From Trachythela sp. YZ-2020 (lineage: Eukaryota; Cnidaria; Anthozoa; Malacalcyonacea; Clavulariidae): a DNA stretch of 64,000 bases. Where the stretch lies: assembly GCA_016169945.1 (NCBI GenBank), contig JADLSH010000113.1, positions 310,001 through 374,000 on the forward strand. Reading direction: 5' to 3'. The notes beneath the pieces are model-generated. The model did not search any database and had not been told where the DNA came from. It saw only the letters and a program-made list of their open reading frames with translations. Shown one piece after another: positions 1 to 11,704 of the stretch; position 1 is the stretch's first letter, and each line of letters opens with the position of its first letter. The position numbers and the translations under genes were made by a program.

Positions 1-627
1 AACGGCGTCCGTTTGACTTTCGGATTTTTCCTGTTCGGTTTTATTAAATGATGAGAAAATATTTTGTTCCGTATCGTAGATTTTCAGTGGGGAATTTAAT
101 GTAATTTGATCTTCGCTTCCTGTAGAATGTCTTGAAATATTTGTACTTGTAGAATTAAATGTATTTTGAATGATTTCACCAGGTTGACTGTATACACTGT
201 CTGTAGAGCTCTGACTTGACATATCTCTAATCCCATTGTCAGATTTTATATTAACGCACGCGCTATCGCTGAATTCGCTACAATGAAAGCAATTTTTTCG
301 ACAAAAACCAGCCAAAACGTTCGCCAATTTACTGAGCCATTCTTGTCTGGCCGATTCCGTCTCGCATTTAAACATAAACGTATCACCGTTGATAATTTTG
401 AACTGAAAATTTTGACTGTTTCTGTTCACGCTTTGACAAAAACTGTCCGCAGTAAGCTGGATTGATTTCGGCTCCTCTGAAGCGTTCAAAAATGATTCAT
501 AGTTTGTAAATAAACACAGCGAGTCTGTTCCAAGGACGGCCCAATGTTCTGCCCACGAATGCCGAGATTTTCCTCTCTCAAAAAGCTTTAGCGAACCAGA
601 ATGAATCGAGTCTTGTCCTGTGTTCAT
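1..627 (-). CDS. PH-domain protein, N-terminal part (runs off left edge)
   Basis: The minus-strand frame is open from an ATG at 627 to the first base of the window, 209 codons with no stop, so the gene continues beyond the left edge. Residues about 8-107 read as a pleckstrin-homology domain: a basic first strand (SLKLFERGK), a W-x3-W-x-VL strand, a central segment ending FKIINGDTFMFKCET, and the conserved C-terminal helix with the invariant tryptophan (ESARQEWLSKLANVL). The rest is Ser/Thr/Asn-rich and looks disordered. PH domains usually bind phosphoinositides or proteins at membranes; which applies here cannot be told. Its start faces away from SHMT across about 1 kb. No specific family could be assigned. 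Confidence 0.7.
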   Translation of the reverse strand, partial: MNTGQDSIHSGSLKLFERGKSRHSWAEHWAVLGTDSLCLFTNYESFLNASEEPKSIQLTADSFCQSVNRNSQNFQFKIINGDTFMFKCETESARQEWLSKLANVLAGFCRKNCFHCSEFSDSACVNIKSDNGIRDMSSQSSTDSVYSQPGEIIQNTFNSTSTNISRHSTGSEDQITLNSPLKIYDTEQNIFSSFNKTEQEKSESQTDAV

Positions 628-1045
628 TGCGGCGTTGAATTGGTAGGCTTTCTTATAGTACGCTCGCGCTTACAAAACCAGCCGAAGCGCAAGTGAATTA
701 TTTAATAGTAGTCGCCCTGACTTTCACTTCCGCCTTCAGGAATCTAGTTTATGTGGGTGGGTTGTTAGGTGCTCAAGTCCAGTGTTTACTACAGGAGGGA
801 GGGAGGTTCAGTAAGGATTATCACTTTTTGGTGAAATATTGCTAAACAGGGTGAAACCTAAACTGAGTAGTTCTATCCGTTCTGAACTGTTCTCCGTAGA
901 GGTCAGGTAAGGGCCCTCCCTAATAGTTGGCCGAGTACCCGGAAAAAGCCTGCAGTGTTTGGGTAGTGTCAAACTGAAGGCACTTGGCTGCTGCACTGCT
1001 GACGGGATAATATAATCGCGATTACGCAATACAATTAGCATATAC

Positions 1046-1137
1046 CACGTGGTCTGTGCCACGTTTGCCCACGTGCGTTTTAATTAATCTCGTCTCCAAC
1101 TCCCGCCAAAGTGCGCCAAATTTGCATTATATAAAAA
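1046..1137 (+). promoter_or_regulatory. Likely SHMT core promoter: two CACGTG E-boxes and a TATA-like box
   Basis: Two perfect CACGTG palindromes lie at 1046-1051 and 1070-1075, 24 bases apart. A TATA-like ATATAAAAAGGG follows at about 1126-1137, about 115 bases before a probable 5'-UTR splice donor (GTAAGTAAGT at 1246). CACGTG is the core site for bHLH-zip factors such as MYC/MAX, USF and MiT/TFE. SHMT being a MYC target in mammals makes this plausible, but regulation here is inference. Confidence 0.45.
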
Positions 1138-1636
1138 GGGAAAATTTTGTAATATACTCATCTAAGTCATCTTGTACTTTGTACTGGACCAATTATCTGT
1201 GATTTTCCGTGCCTTGTGATAAACATATCTATATATTCTACTTTGGTAAGTAAGTATGGTATGAACATTTACATCTTCCTATAATTGTGAGTTTTTATCG
1301 GAATTTTTTTGGAATAACCTTTTATTTATAGCACTACAACCTAGCCATTGTTCCAGTACTCGTATTTTTGGACATCGTTGCTCCACATAAATATTGGATG
1401 TAATTGTGGCTTTCAGTAATGATGGTTTCAGAACTGTCAACTCTTACAGGAGCAACATATATAAAGACCATAAACTGCCTGTTGATGACCATCTGTCCAT
1501 CAGCTGCACAATGGTGCTTTAATAGTGGAACCCATTACCCACCTATTTCATGTTAAATATTGACCCGTTAATAGCAAGGCATATTTACCATACTCAAAAC
1601 TATATTTTAGATATTTTCTCGCAAAAAAATTCCACA

Positions 1637-3615
1637 ATGGATCAAACTTATCTCCAAGAGCCATTAGCCACTAATGATCCAGAGGTTTACGAAATCATCA
1701 AGAAGGAAAAGACTCGTCAAGTCCGAGGCTTGGAGCTGATTGCTTCAGAAAACTTTACGAGCAAGGCTGTGCTTGAAGCCATGGGGTCTTGCATGCATAA
1801 TAAATATTCTGAGGGTGAACCGGGCAAGCGTTATTATGGAGGAAACCAGTTTATTGATGAGATGGAAATATTGTGTCAAAATAGAGCACTGCAGGTTTAT
1901 GGGTAAGTAACAGTGCACCGATTGACCCCAGATTTTCTCTTGGTACTTTGTCTTCCTAAGGGAGGACTCATATTGGACCTCTAGGGAGAACAGTTTAGAA
2001 CTGTTATATCTATCCAGTATAAATAAAGGTAGTTTAGTTTAATCCCAAACCCTTGTTTTCCATTACAGTCTAGATCCAGAAAAATGGGGTGTAAACGTCC
2101 AACCCTATTCAGGCTCACCGGCAAATTTCGAAGCCTACACAGCGTTGTTGAGCCCACACGACCGAATCATGGGGCTGGATCTTCCTGACGGCGGACATCT
2201 TACCCATGGCTTTATGACGGATAAGAAGAGGATTTCTGCCACGTCAATCTATTTTGAATCCATGCCGTACAAGCTGAACCCAGAAACTGGATATATTGAC
2301 TACGACAAACTGGCCGAGACTGCAAAGTAAGTTTTGGGTGATTGGCTGATTAAACAAAGACTTTGTTAAGTTTGAGAATTGATAGGTTTCAGTAAGCGTT
2401 CGAAGGCAGCAGATGGTGGTCAATGTCAGAAATGTTGACACTTATAGGAGCAAGAAAAGTGAACTGCATATTTGTTGACCACCATCTTCTGCACAACAGT
2501 GTTTTATACCACAGTCAGATTTGATGGATTATGCTTATATTTTTCAGACTTTTCCGTCCCAAGATCATTATCGCAGGCTACAGTGCTTACCCTCGGGACC
2601 TAGATTACAAGAGATTCCGTGAAATCTGTGATAGCGTCAACGCTGTCTTACTTGTCGACATGGCCCACTTTAGCGGCCTGGTTGCAGGCGGGGTCATCAC
2701 CAGTCCTTTCGAACTTGCCGATATTGTCACGACCACTACCCACAAGTCTTTGCGTGGCCCCCGAGCTGGCATGATATTCTACCGTAAAGGCGTAAAAGGT
2801 CATTCCAAAACTGGCGAACCAATTATGTACGATTATGGCCCACGGGTTAACAGTGCTGTATTCCCAGCCCTTCAAGGTGGTCCACATAACCATGCGATTG
2901 CAGCTCTATGTGTAGCCCTCAAGCAGGCACTCCGGCCTGATTTTAAGGAGTATGCACAACAGATTATCGATAATTGCAAAGCCATGGCAAAAGTCCTGGT
3001 GACTAAAGGGTATAATCTAGTCTCTGGAGGTACAGATAACCATCTTGTATTGTGGGACGTACGACCGCTTGGAACAGATGGAGCAAAAATGGAAAAAATA
3101 TTGGAAGCTGTTTCGATTACAGGTAGGTCAATTACATCTGTCTGACAGATCATCTGTCTCTGTGTAGACATAAGACAAACAATCTGGAAAACCTAGCTTG
3201 AATAATGCAATCTATACTGTCCATGGCTCTAAGATCAAATTATGCCAGATATTTCCCTGCTAATCCCTCTAATGCTGTTTTTATACACATAGTCCATCTA
3301 AAATCCTCATCTATTTTAGTGAACAAGAACTCATGCCCTGGCGACAAAAGTGCACTTCGCCCAGGCGGTCTTAGAGTTGGAACCCCTGCTCTGACCTCAA
3401 GAAATTTCAAAGTAAAAGAGTTTGAAAAAGTCGCAGAATACCTACACCAAGGCATTCAACTTGGGCTGGAAATTGTCAAAGCAAGTGGGCCTTCGCTTAA
3501 AGATTTTAATGCAAACATGGCGAAAGAGGAATTTGCTTCAAGAATCAAAGCTTTAAGGGAGGAAATAGAAGTATACAGTGCGAAATATCCAATGCCTGGA
3601 CATGAACTGATTTAA
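1637..3615 (+). CDS. SHMT1: Serine hydroxymethyltransferase
   Basis: PLP enzyme that converts serine plus tetrahydrofolate to glycine plus 5,10-methylene-THF, feeding one-carbon metabolism. Four exons (1637-1902, 2069-2326, 2548-3122, 3320-3615) join in phase to 464 residues, matching the family length. Visible signatures: [13 protein letters not shown] near the N terminus, GKRYYGGNQ, the PLP-lysine motif [14 protein letters not shown] (Lys at about 241) and [15 protein letters not shown]. The start at 1637 is chosen because a plausible acceptor ends at 1610, which puts the upstream in-frame ATG (1550) inside the 5' intron; if that ATG were used it would add 29 residues with no clear targeting signal. 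A 5'-UTR exon probably ends at 1245. Poly(A) signal AATAAA at 4018-4023. No mitochondrial presequence is evident, so I favour the cytosolic form. Confidence 0.95.
2385..2515. mobile_element. MITE family A copy in SHMT intron 2
   Basis: Ends resemble GCAGCAGATGGTGGTCAA and its inverse TTGACCACCATCTTCTGC, with internal sequence AAATGTTGACACTTATAGGAGCAAGAAAAGTGAACT shared piecewise with copies near 7.5, 8.0, 29.1 and 55.7 kb. It is short, inverted-ended and non-coding, so most likely a non-autonomous DNA transposon. A more decayed copy lies at about 1395-1515 in the 5' intron. Confidence 0.6.
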
Positions 3616-4017
3616 AAGATAATCTATAGACTATTATTGTGGACTATTCCCAATGCCTGTTTATTACAAAACGTAGTATTCCAGTTACTAGTGGACTTTT
3701 CCTAAGTTAAATTTAAGGTAAAAAGATTTCTCCAAAACGTGGACTTGTTTTGCTATTCTCGCTACCCACACTGGCACAGCACGTTCAGTATAGACTATAG
3801 TTCACTTTTCTTGCATGAAAAAAGATTAAATTGTCTAAAACATGGACTTATCTCCAACACAACAAAGACATATATGATATAGTGGACTCTCGTTTCATGA
3901 GTGTGTGGATAATCTAGACTTGTGGTTATAGTGGAAAAGTTAAAATAGATAAAAAATAGTTCGTGTGTTCTTAATTCGTAGTATTTTTATTTAGATGTTT
4001 AGCTTGGAACTTAAATT

Positions 4018-4023
4018 AATAAA
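4018..4023 (+). terminator. Poly(A) signal AATAAA for SHMT
   Basis: A canonical hexamer about 400 bases after the SHMT stop codon, in AT-rich sequence. The 3' UTR before it repeats the word GTGGACT several times; its meaning is unknown. Confidence 0.5.
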
Positions 4024-4593
4024 GATGTGTCAAAATTCTATAATTTATGCATGAATACTTTAATTTGCTGGTGAAGGTAAGCACTCTGAATGGCTTCTAG
4101 GGTTCTAGTTGAAGGTAAAACATTAAAACAGACCGTTTTTTACGTCTCATGAATTTCATTGGATTAAAATTCTCTATCTAGTATATACAATCTACGTACA
4201 TGAGAATATCTCAATATATATGTGACGTCATAGACAATTATTGTATGAACAGTTAAAATGTATATTGGATTAAGAACAATTCAAAACTGTCACAATTGCC
4301 TCGTGATGCATTGTGGTTTGAAGATGGTAACGGTTTGGGGGAAAAGATCTATAAACCACTTGGTGTATAAAATGTCACTTTTGCCTTTGTATATGATCAA
4401 TGCTTTTAGTACACGCACATAATTAATCCTTGTTTGGTCTGCGAACATTTGCGTCTTCAAAATGTTTAAAAAAATGTTATTCCTGCGCAAAGCATGACTG
4501 TACATTGTATAAAAGCCCAGGACCAGCCAGGATATTGAGCGATAGAAAACTAAGTCGTTTCTCTGACATTTTTTCGGGTAAAAAGGGCACGAA

Positions 4594-7500
4594 TTATTTT
4601 TCCAGTAATTCTGGATGGTATTCCATAATCATCATTAATATACTGTCAGTGTAGGCTCTTAGTCTGTGATTGAGTGTTTCCTGGTCGCGGAGAGCCTTCA
4701 GTACATCCTCCTTGTCAGCGGTTAACAGTTCGTCAGCTAGTGACGTATTCTAAATACAGGGAAGTTTCAGTAAGATACGAGTTGCGTATTTCACTCGGCA
4801 TATATCTAAGCTGCAAAGAAGCTGTACAGCAGACATACCTTTTCAAGAAGACATCTTCCTTGTTGAATGAGCTGAACTTTTAATTCGTCTCTGCTTTGAA
4901 CTAAGTGAGCATTTTCCTGAAGAGAGTTATTGTAATGTGAATTGATGATAGAATCCACGAACGAATGAATAAATTTCCACAGGATAGCTAGCTCTATAAA
5001 TTCTAAACTGTTGCCCCTAGTGTTCAGTAAGGTTCATCACTTATTCATCTGGTGTTACTACATGAGGACACCTAACTTGACCAATTATGAAACTAACTTC
5101 ATTTCTACAGAATAGCTCTTATAGTTCTAAATCTAAACTGTTCTCCCTGGAGGTCCAGTAATGGCACAACAAACCAAAATACCCGTAGAAAAGCTGCAGT
5201 GTTTGGTGGAGTCAGATTATAATCAGACAATTGCATATTGCAAGAATCAAAGCCCGCTCGCAGAGATGAAAGGTAATCTCATGAACCAACCTTTTGCAGA
5301 GCTCTGAGTTGATCTTCAAGGTCTCCTTTTTCCGCAGCGACATTGACGAAATCTGGCAACCTGGATTCTGCAGCTTTCTTGAAATTTCTTAATTCATCAA
5401 TCCGACCTTGGAACTCGACTATTTCCTGTGAAAGAATATCATGACAATTAGATAAAAAGATACAATCCCATTCCTTGATATGAATAAACGAGCTTTCAAC
5501 AAAACATAAAGCTGAAAGATATTACTACCTGAGTATGGTTAACTCTTTCTGCTTCAAACTTCGTCCTCTCAGCGCGAAGCTTCTGATCAAGTTCTTCAAT
5601 AGCGCGATCTTTGTCGCTCAATTTATATTCCAAGTTTTCGATCTTTTCTTCCAGTTTCCGTTTTTCCTACAAGCAGATATTTCGCGTTAGATGAGTTTCA
5701 TTTAGAAGGTGTTGAAGGCATGGTACATGTGTCTTTCACCTCTGTGACGGGTTCAATCCACACAAACCACGGCAGGCAATCATAAACAGTTAAGTCAGCT
5801 AACCTGCATACATATCTCCAGTTGATATCTTATCATTGGATCGACTTGTTTCAACTGGGTAATTTCTTCATCAGCTTCACTTAGCCTGGAAACGAAATGA
5901 AACAAGTTAGTAATAAATCTTCCTTCCTTCAAATAGAAAATCACAAATCATCAGTTAAATGGATCTTACTTGTTTTGGACTCGTTCTAGTGTCTCCTCGC
6001 TTTCTCGTTCTAGTCTTGTCTATACGAACGAAGGAATTGCTTTCTATTATAATTCAGTAATTTACCATTCAGTGTCAAACTGGAAGCACTCTCTTCATAT
6101 ACGTCTATAAGGTGAAATTACAATCAGACAACAGCATATTGCAGGGATTTCTATTGGCTTACCAAAGCTGCGTTGTATTTCCTGGACTCGTCTGCAACTT
6201 TTTCATCAGTTGAAATTTTCTGTTGTTCCAGTAACTCTTCGAGACCATTTATTCTAGAGAAAGATGATATGTGCAATTGCGCAAATCCCCACTATACGGC
6301 ACTATATATAAGGGTTTGAAATAGAGATACATTATAGTATAATATACCGCAGCTGAGGATATACCACAAGTTTATAGATTTTGGTCTGAAAATGCATAGA
6401 CCATTTGAAGAATTACTAGAGTGTAGCATTATTATACACGAATAGCCTCGACTTCATTCTATTGAGAACAGAGAGAAACTTCATACATTACGTAGGACGG
6501 CATAAAATCCCATAGAAATCAAAGAATAAAGTCGAAGAGAGGCTAGTATGCGTGTATAATGCTACGTTCCAGTAATTCTGAAAAAGGTCTATACGTGAGA
6601 TATTCTCGTGATTTATTAATTTAACCACATTCTTATATACGAGCTAGGACACCGTATTCGAGCTACATTTTCAGAGTCACTTATCGGCACACACAGCATA
6701 TTCAGGATAAATCTACAATATACGCAGTATTGGATGTAATAAATGGAATGGAAATATATAGTCGTCTGTAATTTTCTTAAAGACACACGCCATACACTCA
6801 CATAAATCAAGCAAGCATGCCAAATTATATTCTTGTCGACTTACACTAAAGTAAACTACGAGCTGCCTCGAGTCGAATGATAACAAAATAAGTACAGACT
6901 ACAGTATATAGCCTTTAAACAAAAGCCACAGTGTAAAGATGCATCTTTTGTAGCCGCGCATCCAATATAAATAATCACTATATATTGAAGCTTCCATCCA
7001 TACTCAAAACCTAAATTCATGTAAATTACCCTATATATTCACGAGAACGAATGCAAATCGGACATTTGAGCGAAAACATTTACGAAGAAAAAATTATCAA
7101 TGAATTAAATGTGGATTTTCTCACCTCGTATTTGAGACAAGTTCTCGATAGATTATACTTTCAAATCTGACATTTTCGTCTTTCGAGTTGTTTTGAAAAT
7201 TTTAGAAATCAGTAACTCTGTTTTTCAGTCTTCGGCCAGACAATACACAATAAATATATTTCAGCGTTGCTGTCAGAGGCGGGCAGGTGACGTGTTTGTC
7301 ATGCAAATTAGTTTAATGCCTTTAAATGCATCTCGAGGAAGCTTTAAAGTTTTTATTCGGAAACGATAATATCAACAGCACAGTTAGAAGGACAAATACG
7401 AACCCACTTAAAATCAATATATTGCGACACTTGACAACATTTGAGATAAGGTTGACCGCAATAGTATAGTGCTTCAAGCGAAGTTTTTGCCACATACTAT

Positions 7501-10500
7501 TCTCTATAGTTGCGTAGGGCTTTATTGGCGAGTTTCACTAATAGAGGACAGCAGATGGTGGTAGACTTCCGATATGTAATCATGACACTTATAGAAGTAA
7601 GCAAATTGAACGAAATCTCTCTCAAAATGTATTTGCCTCCAAATACAAGACTACTACACATAAATTATAATGAAAATAATTAACATTATTTTCTCACACT
7701 GATAACTGCAGGTTGACCACCATCTGCTGCAAGATAATACTTATATTATAAATAAATTGCCAGCTATGCCTATGTGATGCGGATAATTTTCAGATATTTT
7801 ATATACCCACTCGCAGTGTGCGCCGAAGCAACAAAACACTTAAGCGTTTTACAGTAAAGGAGAACTAATTATAGGGTTGAGTTGGCATGGATACGTGTTA
7901 ATATTGACTGACTTTTTGTTGTGTCACGCTATTTATAAATGATCCTAGCGTGTACTTAGGAAATAGGATTTATTATTTTATTGACTTTTAATTTGTTTTC
8001 TTGACAGAGGGAGTAATGTTGACCACATTGGCGAGTTTCAGTAAGCGCTACAGGGCAGCAGATGATTGTCACTTGTAGGAGCAAGAAAATTAAACTACAT
8101 CTCTCAAATCTATTTATTTGCCTCCAAATACAAGACTACTTCATATAATGAAAATAATTAACATTATTTTCTCACTCTGATAACTGCAGGTTGACCACCA
8201 TCTGCTGCACGATAGTGCTTAGTGAAACCTACTTATACAAGATTTTTTACCAACCTTTCTGTTAAGGTCTTATTTTCATATTTCATTTTATCATGTTTGC
8301 TAAGGTTGATAGAATGATCTTCTTGTAACGTTGTTACCTCAGACGTCAGGTAAAATATCTAAATATAATATACATATACTGTAGGTTAAACTACTGAATA
8401 GCTCTACCAGTTCTAAACTGTTCTCCCTAGAGATCCAGTAAGGATCATCTCTTATTGATCCAGTGTTACTACAGGAGGAAACCTAAACTAAACTAACTTT
8501 ATTTATACTGGATAGCTCTATCAGTTCTAAACTGTTCTCACTAGAGGTCCAGTAAGGGTCATCTCTTATTGATCCAGTGTTACTACAGGAGGAAACCTAA
8601 ACTAAACTAACTTTATATATACTGGATAGCTCTATCAGTTCTAAACTGTTCTTCCTAGAGGTCCAGTAAGAACCATCTCTTATTGCTCCAGTGTTACTAC
8701 AGGAGGAAACCAGAGTACCTGGAGAAAACCTGTGGTGTTTGGTAGAGTCAAACTGGAAGCATTCTTCTCACATGTGACTGAGGTGAAATTATAATCAGAC
8801 AACTGCATATTGCAGGAATCAAACCTCAGTCACAGAGGTGAAAGACACATACATGCATTATCCAATGAAAATTTTGTCACCATACCTTATCAGATAATGT
8901 ACTCAAATTTGTGTCATTGTCTGATATAGCTTTCTCAAGATCATCATAACTTCGGTGTGGACTTGTGTTTAGTGAATGTGACATGAAATTATTGTTCCTA
9001 TATGGTAATAGATAATGTTAAAGTTGTCTGAATATGCGATTACTATCACCATCATTAATACCACCATCACCAGCCTCACTACCACCACCACCATCACCAC
9101 CACCATCATCATCATCACCACCATCACCTTCATCATTACCATCATCATCACCATCATCCCTTACCTTTTCCTAAACCTTCCATGTTTCCTCTTGGTGGTC
9201 GGCGTACTTGACACAGGACCTATACTAACATCCTCAATGACTTCACTGACACCATTACATCCACCATTATCAGACTGGTATTCACTAGTCTCGCTCAAAC
9301 TTTCGTCCAGTGCATTATGCCCCATTAACCTTTGTGAAAGCGGCGGCTCTCTCTTTCTGAGGTTTCCTTTTGGTGGATACGTAGAATACATCCCGTTCCT
9401 TTGAAAACCTGACCCAGGGTTGATACATTCGTCTGCCAAACTATCCTCATCAAAGTCTCCATTGTAATCATTTGTTGATGCTGTACTGTGTGAACACAAA
9501 TCCGCCTGAAAAATCATGCAACGTTCAATCTCATTGGGTCTCCTCAAACTTTTAATTATCAAAAACTTAGAGTTAACAAGAGTGCACAAATGGTCCAATT
9601 TATGTTATAGACAGATCATTTGTTAAGACGTATCATCCGTCTCACAGATTACCCGTCTCAGTGTGAACACAAGACAAATTATCCAGACGAACTAGCTAGA
9701 TCGAATAGCGTGATCTATAATGGCCACCAGGGTGGTCCAGTAGATTTGTCCAGATGGATAATTTGTTTCTAGTATAGCTAATGACAGACATTTAATAAGA
9801 GTAAATGGGACTATCATAATGAAATCTGACAGAAGTTTACAATGGTCGACCACGTCCAATGTTGATCATCTTACCTCCACTTCATTGTCATGATCTTTTT
9901 CTGCGTGATTATTGTTTAGATTATTATTATCGTGGTGAAGATCTTCGTGGTTTCCATTAGCAACTGAAAGAAAAATATTCATAAAAACATTGCTATTAGA
10001 CCTTATACTAATACAAGAATTATAACCATATAACATGGTGGTGGTAATGATAATGATGATGGTGGGTGATAGTGGCAATGATGATGAATGGGGTAATAAT
10101 GGTGATAATGATGGTGACTAGTAATGGTGATGATGGTGGTTTTCTCTTGACCACATGGGACAACATTACCACTAGTTAACTCCCCCCCCCCCCTTAAGTT
10201 GATTAATATAAATTACCCATAAATTCTTTGACTCCATTGCAAAAATGATCAAATGATATTGAACCATTGTCAGTTGGGTCTAAAAATCCAATCATGCTTG
10301 CAATGTCCTAGAAAATGCAGAGAAACAGCCCTGTTAGGGTAGATTATGTTGACATGGTGACAAATAGGAAATAGATTGGTCATGTGACACAAAGTCTGTC
10401 CAAATTGCAACAGCGAGATGAAGAACATAGCAAATAATTTGTGAAATTCTAAATACAACACTTCTAAGCAGTGACAGTATCATACATTAGCCCTCAGCAG

Positions 10501-11704
10501 TAGCTGACCATCAAAACAACAGCCAACTTAATTATGATAACATTATTAACCCATTGAGAGCTGCAGGTATAAGCATGCAAAAATAAACTTGTCTGGCATC
10601 AGACAGAATAAAATGTTAAGTGCCCCCTTACTCTATTTATAACTTTGGGTTTAACTTAGTTTAAGCTATTGTTTCATTCCACTCAAGTATATAATTCAAG
10701 AAATTTCTAGTTGACGCTATTTATTGATTCATGCTATGCTAACAGCAGGTTAAACATATTTGCCATGAAACAGCTTCAACTTTTATATTCATACAAAGAC
10801 TCTTTCAAAGTGCGTAATCTTTGCTCAATTTTTACATAATTTGCTTATTTTTTGCCTTAGGATTTACCCATACTTAACAAATAATATCTCAAAACTTCCT
10901 AAAATCTAGCGCCTAAAAGTCGAAAGCCAAATATATTGTCTAAATAACCTCAAATATTTAATATAAAAGGGATTAAAACTCCTAGATTTGTCTTTTCGTG
11001 TCGGTGGCTAGACAATACACGGATGTAAATAATATAGCTTAGACTGAAACAGATCTTTATATTTTGCCCTATAAACTTAGACAGATCTGTAACCCAATTT
11101 AAGTTGACCCCAAATTGCATATATGTGGTCTTGGAAAATTAATCTAATAGAAAATTTTACCTGCCAAAATACAACAATATTCTCTCGAAATTTCGGAGCG
11201 CATACTCAATATTTACTTGTAAACTCTGCTATATTTCCCCCAAAACGATAAAGAAAATATACACAGCTTAAGAAGGTTCAAAGCCCTCTCAAATTTCTCG
11301 AAAATCCTATCACTTTCACACTCTTAAATCCATGAAATATTTTAATAGGCATCCATAAACCCCACCGTTCGAATGTATTAGAGCCCCACAGATAACAATC
11401 AGTACCACGAGTTAGGCATAGATTTGTGGCGGTTTTTGGGCATATTTAACAAATCTAACCCAATCCAATCAACAATAGATCATTTCTAAAGCCTCAAAAT
11501 TTATTTCATGCGATATAAAAGGCTAAACATTTAGTTTTCGCCTGGGGAATTAAAAATTTTTCTATTGTTTACCTCACTGGCAATGTCCGTGTGTTGTTGA
11601 ACGAGCCGAAGAAGGTCCTTGGTTTTAACAAATCCGTCCCCATTTTGATCACAAGCATCGAAAACGGGCTTAAGATGGCCCATCGTATCTCCGATTATTT
11701 CCAT
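4594..11704 (-). CDS. RAB11FIP3: Rab11 family-interacting protein, class II (FIP3/FIP4-like)
   Basis: Effector that binds Rab11 (and Arf GTPases in known members) on recycling endosomes and helps deliver membrane in cytokinesis. Thirteen exons join in phase to 525 residues: 11573-11704, 10217-10307, 9875-9963, 9165-9505, 8886-8997, 8255-8337, 6163-6253, 5970-6019, 5804-5885, 5529-5666, 5291-5425, 4839-4916, 4594-4749. A good EF-hand loop (DQNGDGFVKTKD, residues 19-30) precedes a degenerate second one (about 54-65, His at the last ligand place). An acidic/Ser-rich stretch follows, then continuous coiled coil from about 220, ending in the Rab11-binding motif YTDSILMMIMEYHPELLEK at the very C terminus. 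The start at 11704 has an in-frame TAA just upstream. FIP3 and FIP4 share this layout; a single invertebrate gene probably stands for both. Confidence 0.9.
5020..5270 (-). repeat. tRNA-derived SINE copy in Rab11-FIP intron
   Basis: Carries the body words found in many copies here: AGCTCTTATAGTTCTAAATC, TTCTCCCTGGAGGTCCAGTAA, GCAGTGTTTGGTGGAGTCA and AATCAGACAATTGCATATTGC. Read on the minus strand it has the family order (tRNA-like head, body, AT-rich tail). Confidence 0.6.
7530..7750. mobile_element. MITE family A copy
   Basis: Left end GCGAGTTTCACTAATAGAGG then CAGCAGATGGTGGT; right end GTTGACCACCATCTGCTGC. The interior (TGCCTCCAAATACAAGACTA, then TTATTTTCTCACACTGATAA) is nearly the same as the copy 500 bases on. 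No ORF; it lies within a Rab11-FIP intron. Confidence 0.7.
8033..8230. mobile_element. MITE family A copy, best-preserved ends
   Basis: Left end GAGTTTCAGTAAGCGCTACA then GGCAGCAGATG; right end CATCTGCTGCACGATAGTGC then TTAGTGAAAC, giving imperfect terminal inverted repeats of about 30 bases. The ends and size fit a non-autonomous DNA transposon. The superfamily is not certain without aligned target duplications. Confidence 0.7.
8380..8850 (-). repeat. SINE copy with tandemly triplicated tail segment
   Basis: The segment running from GCTCTATCAGTTCTAAACTG through GGTCCAGTAA to the word ACAGGAGGAAACC occurs three times in tandem (near 8396, 8513 and 8627, period about 115). It is followed by a single copy of the rest of the SINE body (AGTCAAACTGGAAGC, AATCAGACAACTGCATATTG, CAGAGGTGAAAG). 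Confidence 0.65.
9040..9155. repeat. ACC/ATC trinucleotide microsatellite
   Basis: An irregular run of ACC, ATC and CAT triplets inside a Rab11-FIP intron, adjacent to the exon ending at 9165. The long Thr/Ile and Met/Val reading frames over it are by-products of the repeat. A similar TGG/TGA tract lies at about 10030-10140 in another intron. Confidence 0.85.
9600..9785. repeat. GACGAACTA-type dispersed repeat
   Basis: Contains ACAAATTATCCAGACGAACT, AGCTAGATCGAATAGCG and CCGTCTCAGTGTGAACACAA. Related stretches occur at about 3140-3215, 20250-20660, 38180-38345 and 53960-54340. It is probably a decayed MITE family, because related words appear in both orientations, but I could not fix its ends. 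Confidence 0.45.

Larger units (their letters stand above)
6260..8250. other. Large Rab11-FIP intron
   Basis: About 2 kb of AT-rich intron between the exons ending at 6253 and 8255. I see no exon in it on either strand. It contains the two MITE family A copies listed separately and scattered TA-rich tracts. Confidence 0.6.

Noticed and set aside
9015..9404. 129-codon plus-strand frame and its 62-codon minus partner over a Thr/Ile or Met/Val run
   Set aside because: Created by the ACC/ATC microsatellite and by reading the Rab11-FIP exon 9165-9505 on the wrong strand.
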